This document shows, piece by piece, positions 8,964 through 16,998 of a stretch of 64,000 nucleotides of DNA; within the stretch, counting starts at the first letter, position 1; each line of letters begins with the position of its first letter. The notes beneath the pieces are model-generated. The model saw only the letters and a program-made list of their open reading frames with translations. It did not search any database and was not told the DNA's origin. The stretch lies in NCBI GenBank assembly GCA_963793645.1, contig CAWCAW010000010.1, positions 62,001 to 126,000 of the forward strand, given 5' to 3'. This DNA is from CAWCAW01 sp963793645. GTDB taxonomy: Bacteria > Actinomycetota > Acidimicrobiia > Acidimicrobiales > UBA8190. The position numbers and the translations under genes were made by a program.

Positions 8964-11446
8964 AGGCCGTGATCATGGCCGGGGGTGAGGGCACGCGCCT
9001 GAGGCCCCTTACGTCGAACCTCCCCAAGCCCATGTTGCCCATGGCCAACCGGCCCATGATGGAGCACGTGGTGGCGTTGCTGCGCCAGCACGGGTTCGAC
9101 GACATCGTCGTCACGGTCGCCTTTATGGCCAATGCCATTCGGAGCTATTTCGGCGACGGCTCGGAATTCGGCGTCCGCATGGTCTACGCCACCGAGGAAT
9201 CACCACTCGGAACGGCCGGTTCGGTGCTCAACGCCCAAGACGAGCTCGACGAGCGATTCGTGGTGATCTCCGGCGACGTCTTGACCGACATCAACCTGGC
9301 CGCGGTGGTCGAGCACCACGTCGCCAACAAGGCGCTGGCCACCATCGCCCTGAAGGCGGTCGAGAACCCCCTGGAATTCGGCATCGTGATCACCCGCGAG
9401 GACGGGTCGATCGAACGATTCTTGGAGAAGCCCACGTGGGGGCAGGTTTTCAGCGACACCATCAACACCGGCATCTACGTCTTCGAACCCGAGATATTCG
9501 AGTTCATCCAACCGGGCCGGCCCGTTGACTTCTCAGAGGAAGTGTTCCCTGCTGTGCTCGAGTCGAAGCTGCCCATGTTCGGCTACGTCGCCGACGGCTA
9601 TTGGGAGGACGTGGGCACCTTGGCTGCCTACCTCCAGGCGCATGAGGACATCCTCGACGAGCGTGTCCGGGTCGAGCTGGCCGGCTTCCCCCTGCGTCCG
9701 GGGGTGTGGTTGGGCAAGGGCACCGAGGTCCACCCCACGGCTCGGATCACCGGTCCGGCCGCCATCGGCGACAACTGCCACATCGGTGCCGATGCGGTCA
9801 TCGAGGAGTACTGCTCGGTGGGCGCCAACGTGCGCATCGGCGACAGCGCCGTGTTGCGCCACACCGTCGTCCACGACAGCGCCTTTTTGAGTTCAGGGGT
9901 CCGTCTCGACGGATGTGTGCTCGGACGTGCCTGTGACCTGCGCCAAGGGGTGCGCTGCGAGGAAGGTGTGGTCCTCGGCGACGAGGTGTTCGTGGGTGCC
10001 CACGCCGTCATCAAGTCAGGGGTGAAGGTCTACCCGTTCAAGACGGTGGAAAGCAGTGCCACGGTCAACAGCTCCATCGTGTGGGAGTCGCGCGGCTCGC
10101 GCTCGTTGTTCGGCCGGCTGGGGATCGTGGGCCTCGCCAACGTGGACATCAGCCCCGAGCTGGTGATGCGTCTTTCTATGGCCTGGGCCAGCACGCTCGA
10201 AAAAGGCTCGACCATCACCGCCTCCCGTGACACGAGCAAGGCGGCTCGAGTGCTCAAGCGTGCCGTCATGGTCGGGTGCAACGCGGCGGGAGTGAACGTC
10301 GAGGACCTTGAGGTGGCCACTGTTCCCGTCACCCGCTTCCAGGTGCGAGCAGGCACGGGGCTCGGAGGGATCACGGTCCGCTTGGTCGAAGGCGATTCCC
10401 AGTCCGTGATGATCCGATTCTTCGATCAAGACGGCATCGACGTAGCCGAGGGCACACAACGCAAGATCGAGCGGCTCTACCACCGTGAGGAGTTTCGCCG
10501 GGCTCTGGCGTCGGAAATAGGGGACATCGGGTTCCCGCCCCGGGCCCTCGAGTTCTACACGGCCGCGCTCGGTAACGCCGTCGACACGGACACGATTGCC
10601 CAGGCGGGCTTCAAACTCGTGCTCGACTACTCCTTCGGTACCTCGAGCTTCGTCATGCCCAACGTGCTCGCCAAGCTGGGCGCCGAAGTTCTCGTGGTCA
10701 ACCCCTATGCGGCGACGGCGGCGGTGATGACACGTGATCGGGTCGCGGCTGCGCAAGGCGTCGCTGACCTGGTGCAGGCGTCGGGCGCCCATCTCGGTGC
10801 GGTGATCGACCCCGATGGCGAGCACATCACCCTCATCGACGACGAGGGTCGGATCCTCAGCGACGACGAGTCGCTGCTCGTGCTCCTGGAGTTGGTGGTC
10901 AGGGCTACTCCAGGCGCCAGGGTGGCCATGCCCGTGGCCGCCCCCAGTGCGGTGGAGGCGATCTGTGCGGCCGCCGGGGCGGAAATTGTATGGACCAAGC
11001 TTTCCGCTACCAACCTGATGGAGGTGGCCAGCGCCGGAGGCGTGACCTTCGCGGCCAGCCAGTTGGGCGGCTTCATCTTCCCCAAGTTCCTTCCCGCCTT
11101 CGATGCCGTGGCGACGTTGGTGCACCTCTTGGGGTTCCTGGCCGCCAGCGGAGAACGCTTCTCGAAGCTCACCGGGGCACTGCCGCCGGTGCACATCGTC
11201 CACGAGGAGGTCGTGACGCCCTCGGAGCAAAAAGGCACCGTCATGCGCACCATCGTGGAGCGGGCCAAGGGCCGGTCGATGGTGCTTGTGGACGGAGTGA
11301 AGTTCCCGGCCGCCGATGGATGGACGTTGGTGCTCCCCGATCCTGAGGAGCCCACCACCCATGTGTGGGTGGAGGCACCCACTGAGGCCGAGGCGAGGTC
11401 CCGGGCTCAGGAGCAGTCTGTTCGCATTCGACAACTGATCCGCTGA
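8960..11446 (+). CDS. Mannose-1-phosphate guanylyltransferase-like / phosphohexomutase-like fusion
   Basis: The 828-residue protein has three parts. Residues 1-240 form a nucleotidyltransferase with GGEGTRLRPLT at 8-18. About 250-370 is a left-handed beta-helix hexapeptide region, and about 380-828 is a phosphoglucomutase/phosphomannomutase-like domain. The fusion is expected to make an NDP-sugar, probably GDP-mannose, for glycan or polysaccharide synthesis. The mutase part is atypical: the phospho-Ser loop reads TASRD (Ser422) instead of TASHNP, and the metal loop reads D617-P-D619-G-E621 instead of DGDxD. The mutase activity may therefore be altered or absent. It follows the phosphatidyltransferase and a putative coupled leader ORF. 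Confidence 0.82.
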   Translation: MKAVIMAGGEGTRLRPLTSNLPKPMLPMANRPMMEHVVALLRQHGFDDIVVTVAFMANAIRSYFGDGSEFGVRMVYATEESPLGTAGSVLNAQDELDERFVVISGDVLTDINLAAVVEHHVANKALATIALKAVENPLEFGIVITREDGSIERFLEKPTWGQVFSDTINTGIYVFEPEIFEFIQPGRPVDFSEEVFPAVLESKLPMFGYVADGYWEDVGTLAAYLQAHEDILDERVRVELAGFPLRPGVWLGKGTEVHPTARITGPAAIGDNCHIGADAVIEEYCSVGANVRIGDSAVLRHTVVHDSAFLSSGVRLDGCVLGRACDLRQGVRCEEGVVLGDEVFVGAHAVIKSGVKVYPFKTVESSATVNSSIVWESRGSRSLFGRLGIVGLANVDISPELVMRLSMAWASTLEKGSTITASRDTSKAARVLKRAVMVGCNAAGVNVEDLEVATVPVTRFQVRAGTGLGGITVRLVEGDSQSVMIRFFDQDGIDVAEGTQRKIERLYHREEFRRALASEIGDIGFPPRALEFYTAALGNAVDTDTIAQAGFKLVLDYSFGTSSFVMPNVLAKLGAEVLVVNPYAATAAVMTRDRVAAAQGVADLVQASGAHLGAVIDPDGEHITLIDDEGRILSDDESLLVLLELVVRATPGARVAMPVAAPSAVEAICAAAGAEIVWTKLSATNLMEVASAGGVTFAASQLGGFIFPKFLPAFDAVATLVHLLGFLAASGERFSKLTGALPPVHIVHEEVVTPSEQKGTVMRTIVERAKGRSMVLVDGVKFPAADGWTLVLPDPEEPTTHVWVEAPTEAEARSRAQEQSVRIRQLIR

Positions 11447-11483
11447 GGGCGGCGCCGGATCGGCGTCAAGCGGGTGATTCCGG

Positions 11484-11489
11484 TATGGT
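11484..11489 (+). promoter_or_regulatory. -10 element of leaderless gcvH transcript
   Basis: TATGGT is followed by 7 nt and the GTG at 11497. It argues against the in-frame ATG at 11485, which lies inside the hexamer. Confidence 0.55.
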
Positions 11490-11496
11490 CCCAGCC

Positions 11497-11877
11497 GTGC
11501 TCGTACCCGACGACCTGCGATACACATCGGACCACGAATGGGTGCGCATCATCGACGCCAAGATTCGAGTGGGCATCACCGACTATGCCCAAGATGCGCT
11601 CGGTGACGTGGTGTACGTGCAGCTTCCGCCCCTGGGTTCGACCATCGAAGCGGGGGCCGTGCTCGGCGAGGTGGAATCCACCAAATCGGTGTCGGAGATC
11701 TACGCGCCGCTGTCGGGGGAGGTGGTTGCCGTCAACGCCGCATTGGGGGATGCGCCCGAGAAGCTCAACGAGGACCCCTACGGCGACGGATGGATCTGCG
11801 AGATCACCCCGAACGATGTGCAGGGTGTGTCGGGGCTGCTCGACGCCGGCGAGTATTCCAAGCTCACCGCCGGGTAA
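11497..11877 (+). CDS. gcvH: Glycine cleavage system H protein
   Basis: GcvH carries the lipoyl arm that shuttles the aminomethyl group between the P, T and L proteins of glycine cleavage. From the GTG at 11497 the product is 126 residues and starts LVPDDLRYTSDHEWV, matching family N-termini. The lipoylated Lys63 sits in GEVESTKSVSEIYAPLSG. Other gcv genes are not in the window. The order gcvH, garA-like FHA gene, MerR gene and DUF151 gene matches a conserved actinobacterial cluster (Rv1826 to Rv1829 in Mycobacterium tuberculosis), here with hpt inserted. Confidence 0.95.
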   Translation: MLVPDDLRYTSDHEWVRIIDAKIRVGITDYAQDALGDVVYVQLPPLGSTIEAGAVLGEVESTKSVSEIYAPLSGEVVAVNAALGDAPEKLNEDPYGDGWICEITPNDVQGVSGLLDAGEYSKLTAG

Positions 11878-11906
11878 TCCCGCCGTGAGGAACCCAGGCA
11901 AGGGAC

Positions 11907-11912
11907 TAGCGT
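11907..11912 (+). promoter_or_regulatory. -10 element of leaderless FHA-gene transcript
   Basis: TAGCGT is followed by 7 nt and a GTG at 11920. The alternative GTG at 11911 overlaps the hexamer. Confidence 0.5.
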
Positions 11913-11919
11913 GGACGGC

Positions 11920-12393
11920 GTGTTCTGCAATAACTGTGGGCATCGCAACCCGGCCGAAGCGAATTTCTGCTCGTCGTGCGGGTCGGTGCTCACTCTGCGA
12001 GGATCCGATTCGACGGTGACCCTCCATCCTGTTGATGCCCAAGGCGAGGTGGGGGAGGACGAGTTGACCGTGACGCTCCCCGACAGGCCGACCGGAGCCG
12101 GGCTTCTCGTCGTGCAGCGTGGCCCCAATGCCGGGAATCGATTCGTCCTCGACGCGGAGATCACCAAGGCCGGTCGCCACCCCGAGAGCGATATCTTCTT
12201 GGACGACATCACCGTCTCCAGGCGACACGCCGAATTCTTTCGTGCTCAGCATGGCTACAGCGTGCGAGATGTGGGATCGCTCAACGGGACGTACGTGAAT
12301 CGCGAACGCATCGAGGAGGCCGTTCTGAGCAGCGGGGATGAAGTCCAGATCGGCAAGTTCAAGCTCGTATACCTCGCGGCGGCCGAGGAGTGA
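11920..12393 (+). CDS. garA: GarA/OdhI-like FHA-domain protein with N-terminal zinc ribbon
   Basis: FHA proteins of this group bind phosphothreonine; GarA in mycobacteria controls 2-oxoglutarate and glutamate metabolism. From the GTG at 11920 the product is 157 residues. It opens with a zinc ribbon (C3, C6, C17, C20), then a Thr-rich stretch with STVTLHP and DELTVTLP where regulatory phosphorylation is usual. The FHA domain spans about 64-157 with GRHPESDIFLDD, SRRHAEF and GSLNGTYVN. The zinc ribbon is an addition to the textbook GarA layout. With gltBD and korAB nearby, control of 2-oxoglutarate flux is plausible but inferred. The symbol rests on synteny and domain match. Confidence 0.8.
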   Translation: MFCNNCGHRNPAEANFCSSCGSVLTLRGSDSTVTLHPVDAQGEVGEDELTVTLPDRPTGAGLLVVQRGPNAGNRFVLDAEITKAGRHPESDIFLDDITVSRRHAEFFRAQHGYSVRDVGSLNGTYVNRERIEEAVLSSGDEVQIGKFKLVYLAAAEE

Positions 12394-12418
12394 GCGGCGT
12401 GCCGCAGGCGAGGCAGCC

Positions 12419-13810
12419 ATGACCACGCGCACCTACCTCTCCATCGGGGACGTGCTCACGCTGCTGCGCCACGAGTTTCCCGACGTCACCATTTCCAAGA
12501 TCCGGTTCCTCGAGAGCCAGGGTCTCGTCAACCCCGAACGGACACCGTCGGGATACCGGAAGTTCTACGAGTCCGACGTCGAGCGCCTGCGCTGGGTGCT
12601 GCGCCAGCAACGCGAACATTTCCTGCCCCTGAAGGTCATCAAGGGCCGCCTCGAGCAAGAAGACGAGTTCGACGACGACTTCGACGGTGACGTCGAGGCT
12701 GACGTCGACGACGGATACGGAGGCTGGAGCAATGACGGCCTCGATGTCCACGAACCAGCGCTGGTAGGGCAACGAGCCGTCGGCGCCGAGCTGTCCACCG
12801 CATCGGGAATCGTCTCCCCGGGATCGGGTTCGGGTCCGGCTCTGCCCGGTTTCGAGACGATCTCGCCGATCACGACCGAAGCGGATCATCGATCGAGCTC
12901 CGAGCGGGGCGGTGCCAGGGTCACCGGAGCCGAGTTCACCGGGCCGACTTCAGCGGGCCCGTCATCGCGACGCGACGCCGCGCTGAGCTCGGCGGCTCCG
13001 CCACCAGCCGGGCCACCTCCGACGACGGGGGGGTCGGTCATCGGCTCCATCTCACACACCGATGGCGCCGCCCGTGCCGGTGGCACGCGAGACACCGGTG
13101 CCGCCACCCACGCCGCTGCCACCGCTCAGGCCGAACCGGCTGGGACCGGTGACCGAGGCCAGCGTGCTTCGGGTCCGGGCCAAAAGGGACGAGCCGAGTC
13201 ATCGGCGCACCCGACGCACCCGGCGGGCTCTCGGGCGGCGTCCGAGACTTCCCCGGCGCCCACGGCCGGCTCCCGGGCCTCCCAGTCCTCATCGGGGGTG
13301 GCGTCAGGCACAAAGCGCACCGCCCGCGGCGCCGGGTCGGCCGCCACCACACGCAGCAGTGAAGGCGGGCGCCGCCCCGCGGCGGCACCACCCCCCGACG
13401 AGGGGTCTTCTCCGGCCAACGCCATGGCGGGGGCCAGCATGACCCTCGAGGAGCTGGCGGCCGCTTCCGGCATGCCAGTGGCCGACGTCACCCAGCTCGA
13501 ATCATTCGGCCTGCTGTCGGGCCGCCTGGTGGGGGGCGTGGCCTACTACGACGAGGACTCCTTGATGGTGGCCCGCATGGCCGCGGGCTTTGCCGCCTTC
13601 GGCGTCGAGGCCCGGCACCTGCGCCTGCACAAGAACGCGGCTGACCGGGAGGCCGGGTTCATCGAGCAGATCGTCTTGCCGCTGCTCAAACAGCGGAATC
13701 CCGAGGCCCGTCAGCGTGCCTACGACACCGTAGAAGAGCTGACCCGACTGGGCCTGGGGCTGCGCACGACTCTGCTGCGCTCGGCGTTACGCAATCAGCT
13801 CGGCGGGTGA
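12419..13810 (+). CDS. MerR family transcriptional regulator (FtsR/Rv1828-like) with long disordered linker
   Basis: Residues 1-75 form a MerR winged helix (YLSIGDVLTLLRHEF, ISKIRFLESQGLV, SGYRKFYESDVERL). An acidic stretch (EDEFDDDFDGDVEADVDD) and about 230 residues rich in Ser, Ala, Gly and Pro follow. A second conserved domain occupies about 340-463 and starts MTLEELAAASGMPVADV, itself MerR-like. Relatives in Corynebacterium and Mycobacterium (FtsR, Rv1828) act on ftsZ and cell division. The ATG at 12419 is chosen because the family N-terminus begins there. The linker is much longer than in the roughly 250-residue relatives. The stop overlaps the hpt start (GTGA). Confidence 0.85.
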   Translation: MTTRTYLSIGDVLTLLRHEFPDVTISKIRFLESQGLVNPERTPSGYRKFYESDVERLRWVLRQQREHFLPLKVIKGRLEQEDEFDDDFDGDVEADVDDGYGGWSNDGLDVHEPALVGQRAVGAELSTASGIVSPGSGSGPALPGFETISPITTEADHRSSSERGGARVTGAEFTGPTSAGPSSRRDAALSSAAPPPAGPPPTTGGSVIGSISHTDGAARAGGTRDTGAATHAAATAQAEPAGTGDRGQRASGPGQKGRAESSAHPTHPAGSRAASETSPAPTAGSRASQSSSGVASGTKRTARGAGSAATTRSSEGGRRPAAAPPPDEGSSPANAMAGASMTLEELAAASGMPVADVTQLESFGLLSGRLVGGVAYYDEDSLMVARMAAGFAAFGVEARHLRLHKNAADREAGFIEQIVLPLLKQRNPEARQRAYDTVEELTRLGLGLRTTLLRSALRNQLGG

Positions 13811-14373
13811 CAGCGCCGAGAGGCGCCACCATCCTCCATTCCGGCGAAGAGCTGCAGGCCGCCGCCCAGCGCATCGGCACCGAGATATCCGACGCCTATC
13901 CCGGCGGCGCATTGCTCGTGGGTGTGCTCAGCGGGAGCGTGCTGTTCCTCGCCGACCTCGTGCGCCGGGTGCGCATCCCCTGCGAGGTGGACTTCTTGGG
14001 CATCTCTTCGTATGCCGAAGGCTCGGGGCGGGTGCGGATGGTCAAAGACCTCGAAGGCGACGTGTTGGGCAAGGACGTCGTGTTGGTCGAGGACATCGTC
14101 GATACCGGCCTCACCTGCACGTACCTGATGGGCGAGCTGCGACGGCGTGGGGCGGCCTCGGTGGAGGTGTGCGCGCTATTCGACCGGCGCTCCCGGCGAA
14201 TCGTCCCCGTGCAGCTTCGCTTCATCGGATTCGAGACCACCGACGACCTGCTGCTCGGCTATGGACTCGATGTGGAGGGCCGCTATCGCAACCTGCCGTT
14301 CGTCGCCTCCGGAGATGCCCAGGCACTGCGACTCGACCCCGATGCGCATGTCGAGGCTCTCTACGGGCGGTAA
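13807..14373 (+). CDS. hpt: Hypoxanthine phosphoribosyltransferase
   Basis: This 188-residue purine salvage enzyme transfers phosphoribose from PRPP to hypoxanthine or guanine. The PRPP loop is clear as VVLVEDIVDTGLT around residues 91-103, preceded by a SGSVLFLADL phosphate-binding segment. The C-terminal GYGLDVEGRYRNLPF block is typical of bacterial Hpt. Its GTG start overlaps the merR stop by four bases, so translation is probably coupled. Finding hpt between the MerR and DUF151 genes is a variation on the conserved cluster. Confidence 0.93.
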   Translation: MTAPRGATILHSGEELQAAAQRIGTEISDAYPGGALLVGVLSGSVLFLADLVRRVRIPCEVDFLGISSYAEGSGRVRMVKDLEGDVLGKDVVLVEDIVDTGLTCTYLMGELRRRGAASVEVCALFDRRSRRIVPVQLRFIGFETTDDLLLGYGLDVEGRYRNLPFVASGDAQALRLDPDAHVEALYGR

Positions 14374-14376
14374 GTT
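14371..14376 (+). promoter_or_regulatory. -10 element of leaderless DUF151 transcript
   Basis: TAAGTT includes the TAA stop of hpt and is followed by 6 nt and the ATG at 14383. Confidence 0.45.
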
Positions 14377-14382
14377 GCAGGC

Positions 14383-14889
14383 ATGGTCGAGGTTCGACTG
14401 AGCGCAGTGCGGGTGGATTTGCAATCGAATACTCCCGTGTTGTTGCTCACTGAGGCGCAAGGCATGGGACGAACCCTGCCCATCTTCATCGGGGCGCCTG
14501 AGGCCACCGCCATCGCGTTTGCCATCCAGGGGGTGACCACGCCGCGTCCCATGACCCACGACCTGCTGCGCGACGTGGTGGAGAGCCTGGGAGCTGAGCT
14601 CGAACGGGTGGTGATCACCGAGTTGCGCTCGGCCACCTACTACGCCGAGCTCCAGCTCAAGCGGGACAATGCCGTAATCACCGTGTCCAGCCGCCCCTCG
14701 GATGCCGTGGCGCTGGCGGTGCGCATGGGGAGTCCGCTGTTCGTGTCCGACGAGCTCATGGACGCGGAGGGGATCCTCCTCCCCGCCGAGGACGAAGACG
14801 AGGACGGCGAGTCGGCCAACCCCGACGAGTTGGTGGGGGAGTTCCGCGAGTTCCTCGACACGGTGCGCCCCGAAGACTTCAGCTCCTGA
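14383..14889 (+). CDS. Bifunctional nuclease family protein (DUF151)
   Basis: This 168-residue protein belongs to the DUF151 bifunctional nuclease family, members of which have been reported with DNase and RNase activity. Family blocks are LPIFIGAPEATAIAF, TPRPMTHDLL and VSSRPSDAVALAVRMG. The C-terminal 40 residues are acidic. It sits 9 nt after hpt but also has its own TAAGTT hexamer. Its position downstream of gcvH, garA and merR matches Rv1829 in mycobacteria, supporting the call. Its role in the cell is not established. Confidence 0.88.
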   Translation: MVEVRLSAVRVDLQSNTPVLLLTEAQGMGRTLPIFIGAPEATAIAFAIQGVTTPRPMTHDLLRDVVESLGAELERVVITELRSATYYAELQLKRDNAVITVSSRPSDAVALAVRMGSPLFVSDELMDAEGILLPAEDEDEDGESANPDELVGEFREFLDTVRPEDFSS

Positions 14890-15579
<690 letters not shown>

Positions 15580-15599
15580 GCGGGCCGGGAACCGGTCCC

Positions 15600-16652
15600 T
15601 CAGTCAGCCACGCGCACCAGGATCCGCCCGCGCACAGCCGCATTGTTGATGGCCGTCAGCGCGCCGGGCAGCCCGGCCAGGGTGACCTCTTCGGCCACGA
15701 TGGCGTCGAGGTCGAGGCTCTCGACATCATCACGCAGCCGCCCCCACACCTGACGCCGACGCTCGCGGCCGGTGGCCACGGAGTCGATGCCGAGGAGGGC
15801 CACCTGCCGGGTGATGAACGGGAACACGGTGGTCTCGAGCCCGGCGCCCCCTGTCAGCCCGCTGGCCGCCACGGCGCCCCCGTAGCGCAAGCAGCGCAAT
15901 ATCCGAGCCAGCGCCGGCCCACCCACGCAGTCGACGGCGCCGGCCCACCGCTCGGAACCGAGCACGCGTGACGGCGCGTCGTCGATGTCGTCACGTCCGA
16001 TGACGTCGGCCGCCCCCAGGTGTCGAAGCCAATCGTGCTCGTCGGCCTTGCCGGAACTGGCCACCACCTCGTAGCCCCGCCCCGCCAGCAAGGCCACCGC
16101 CAGGCATCCCACGCCCCCGGTGGCTCCGGTCACGAGCACCGGTCCGTCGCCGGGTTGCAGCCCGCGCCCTTCGAGCTCGTCGATCGACAAGGCGGCCGTG
16201 AAGCCGGCCGTGCCGATGGCCATGGCCCGACGGGCTCCCAGCCCCGCCGTCGGCAGGGCCCAGCCCGATGGCAGTCGGGCGTAGCGGGCGAATCCGCCGT
16301 GGCGGCCGACCCCGAGATCGTGGCCATGCGCGAGGACCTCCTCGCCCACCTCGATGTCGGGGTCGTCGCTGGACACGACGACGCCGGCCAGATCGACGCC
16401 AGGAACGAGGGGGGAGATGCGGGCCACGCGGTTGCCGGGAACGGTCACCATGGCGTCTTTGAAGTTGACCGACGACCAGGTCACCTCGACGAGGACCTCA
16501 CCAGCGGGAAGGTCATCCAGACCGATCCGCTGCACCCCCATATCCAGCGTCTCACCGCGCCTCTGCACCAAGAAGGCGGGGAAGGTGGAGCTGGGAACGG
16601 AATCGTGCTCAGGGGTGCTGCTCGTTGGACTTCCAGCGGCGTCGCGGTCCAC
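15600..16652 (-). CDS. YhdH/AcuI-type MDR family oxidoreductase
   Basis: This 350-residue medium-chain reductase belongs to the zinc-free YhdH/YhfP group, members of which reduce acryloyl-CoA or quinones with NADPH. It shows SSVNFKDAM near the N-terminus, PGVDLAGVV and the Rossmann signature VLVTGATGGVGCLAVALL. The GTG at 16652 is supported by TAGGGT 6 nt upstream. The first 24 residues are a low-complexity extension. The gene converges on the lipoprotein gene with a 20-nt gap. The substrate is not predictable. Confidence 0.85.
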   Translation of the reverse strand: MDRDAAGSPTSSTPEHDSVPSSTFPAFLVQRRGETLDMGVQRIGLDDLPAGEVLVEVTWSSVNFKDAMVTVPGNRVARISPLVPGVDLAGVVVSSDDPDIEVGEEVLAHGHDLGVGRHGGFARYARLPSGWALPTAGLGARRAMAIGTAGFTAALSIDELEGRGLQPGDGPVLVTGATGGVGCLAVALLAGRGYEVVASSGKADEHDWLRHLGAADVIGRDDIDDAPSRVLGSERWAGAVDCVGGPALARILRCLRYGGAVAASGLTGGAGLETTVFPFITRQVALLGIDSVATGRERRRQVWGRLRDDVESLDLDAIVAEEVTLAGLPGALTAINNAAVRGRILVRVAD

Positions 16653-16658
16653 GACGGC

Positions 16659-16664
16659 ACCCTA
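16659..16664 (-). promoter_or_regulatory. -10 element of leaderless YhdH-like transcript
   Basis: On the minus strand TAGGGT is followed by 6 nt and the GTG at 16652. Confidence 0.45.
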
Positions 16665-16709
16665 CGCGCCCGGAGTGGGGCCCGGAGTTGGCGCCCGCTG
16701 CGCCCAGGA

Positions 16710-16937
16710 TCAGGCCGTCACCATGTCGCGACCGTCGGGACCGGTTCCAGCCAGGCGGTACCCCGACCTGATGAGGAGCTCTCCGACGAGACGCCGTGCC
16801 GACCGGCGGGTGGCATCGGCGTCAGGAGCCGCCGTTGCCGACGCCACAGGTTGTTCAGCGGCGATCGGAGCCGACCGACGCAAGGCGTCGACGTGCTCGG
16901 CTACAAGTTGCTTCAGGAGTTCGGGATGCATTGCCAC
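16710..16937 (-). CDS. Small hypothetical protein (75 aa)
   Basis: I do not recognise this protein. It is a 75-residue, probably soluble product with an N-terminal helix (MHPELLKQLVAEHVDALRRS), an Ala-rich middle and a basic helix (RRSARRLVGELLIRSGYRLAG). It is read divergently from the ArsR-type regulator. A TAAACT hexamer 6 nt before the GTG gives a good leaderless promoter, which is the main evidence that it is real. It may be controlled by the same regulator. Confidence 0.55.
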   Translation of the reverse strand: MAMHPELLKQLVAEHVDALRRSAPIAAEQPVASATAAPDADATRRSARRLVGELLIRSGYRLAGTGPDGRDMVTA

Positions 16938-16943
16938 GCTCGT

Positions 16944-16949
16944 AGTTTA
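16944..16949 (-). promoter_or_regulatory. -10 element of the small divergent gene
   Basis: On the minus strand TAAACT is followed by 6 nt and the GTG at 16937. Confidence 0.45.
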
Positions 16950-16959
16950 CGATGATGCG

Positions 16960-16989
16960 TTGACAAAAGCAAGAATATATTGATATAGT
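16960..16989 (+). promoter_or_regulatory. Sigma70-type promoter of the ArsR gene with overlapping dyad
   Basis: TTGACA at 16960-16965 and TATAGT at 16984-16989 are separated by 18 nt, close to a consensus housekeeping promoter. A perfect 5-2-5 inverted repeat, TATATTGATATA (16976-16987), overlaps the -10, as expected for an autoregulatory ArsR-type operator. The ATG at 16999 leaves a leader of only a few bases. Confidence 0.7.
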
Positions 16990-16998
16990 CATAGAGCT

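Noticed and set aside
11485..11487. ATG start for gcvH
   Set aside because: The ATG lies inside TATGGT, which has leaderless spacing to the GTG at 11497; that GTG gives the family N-terminus.
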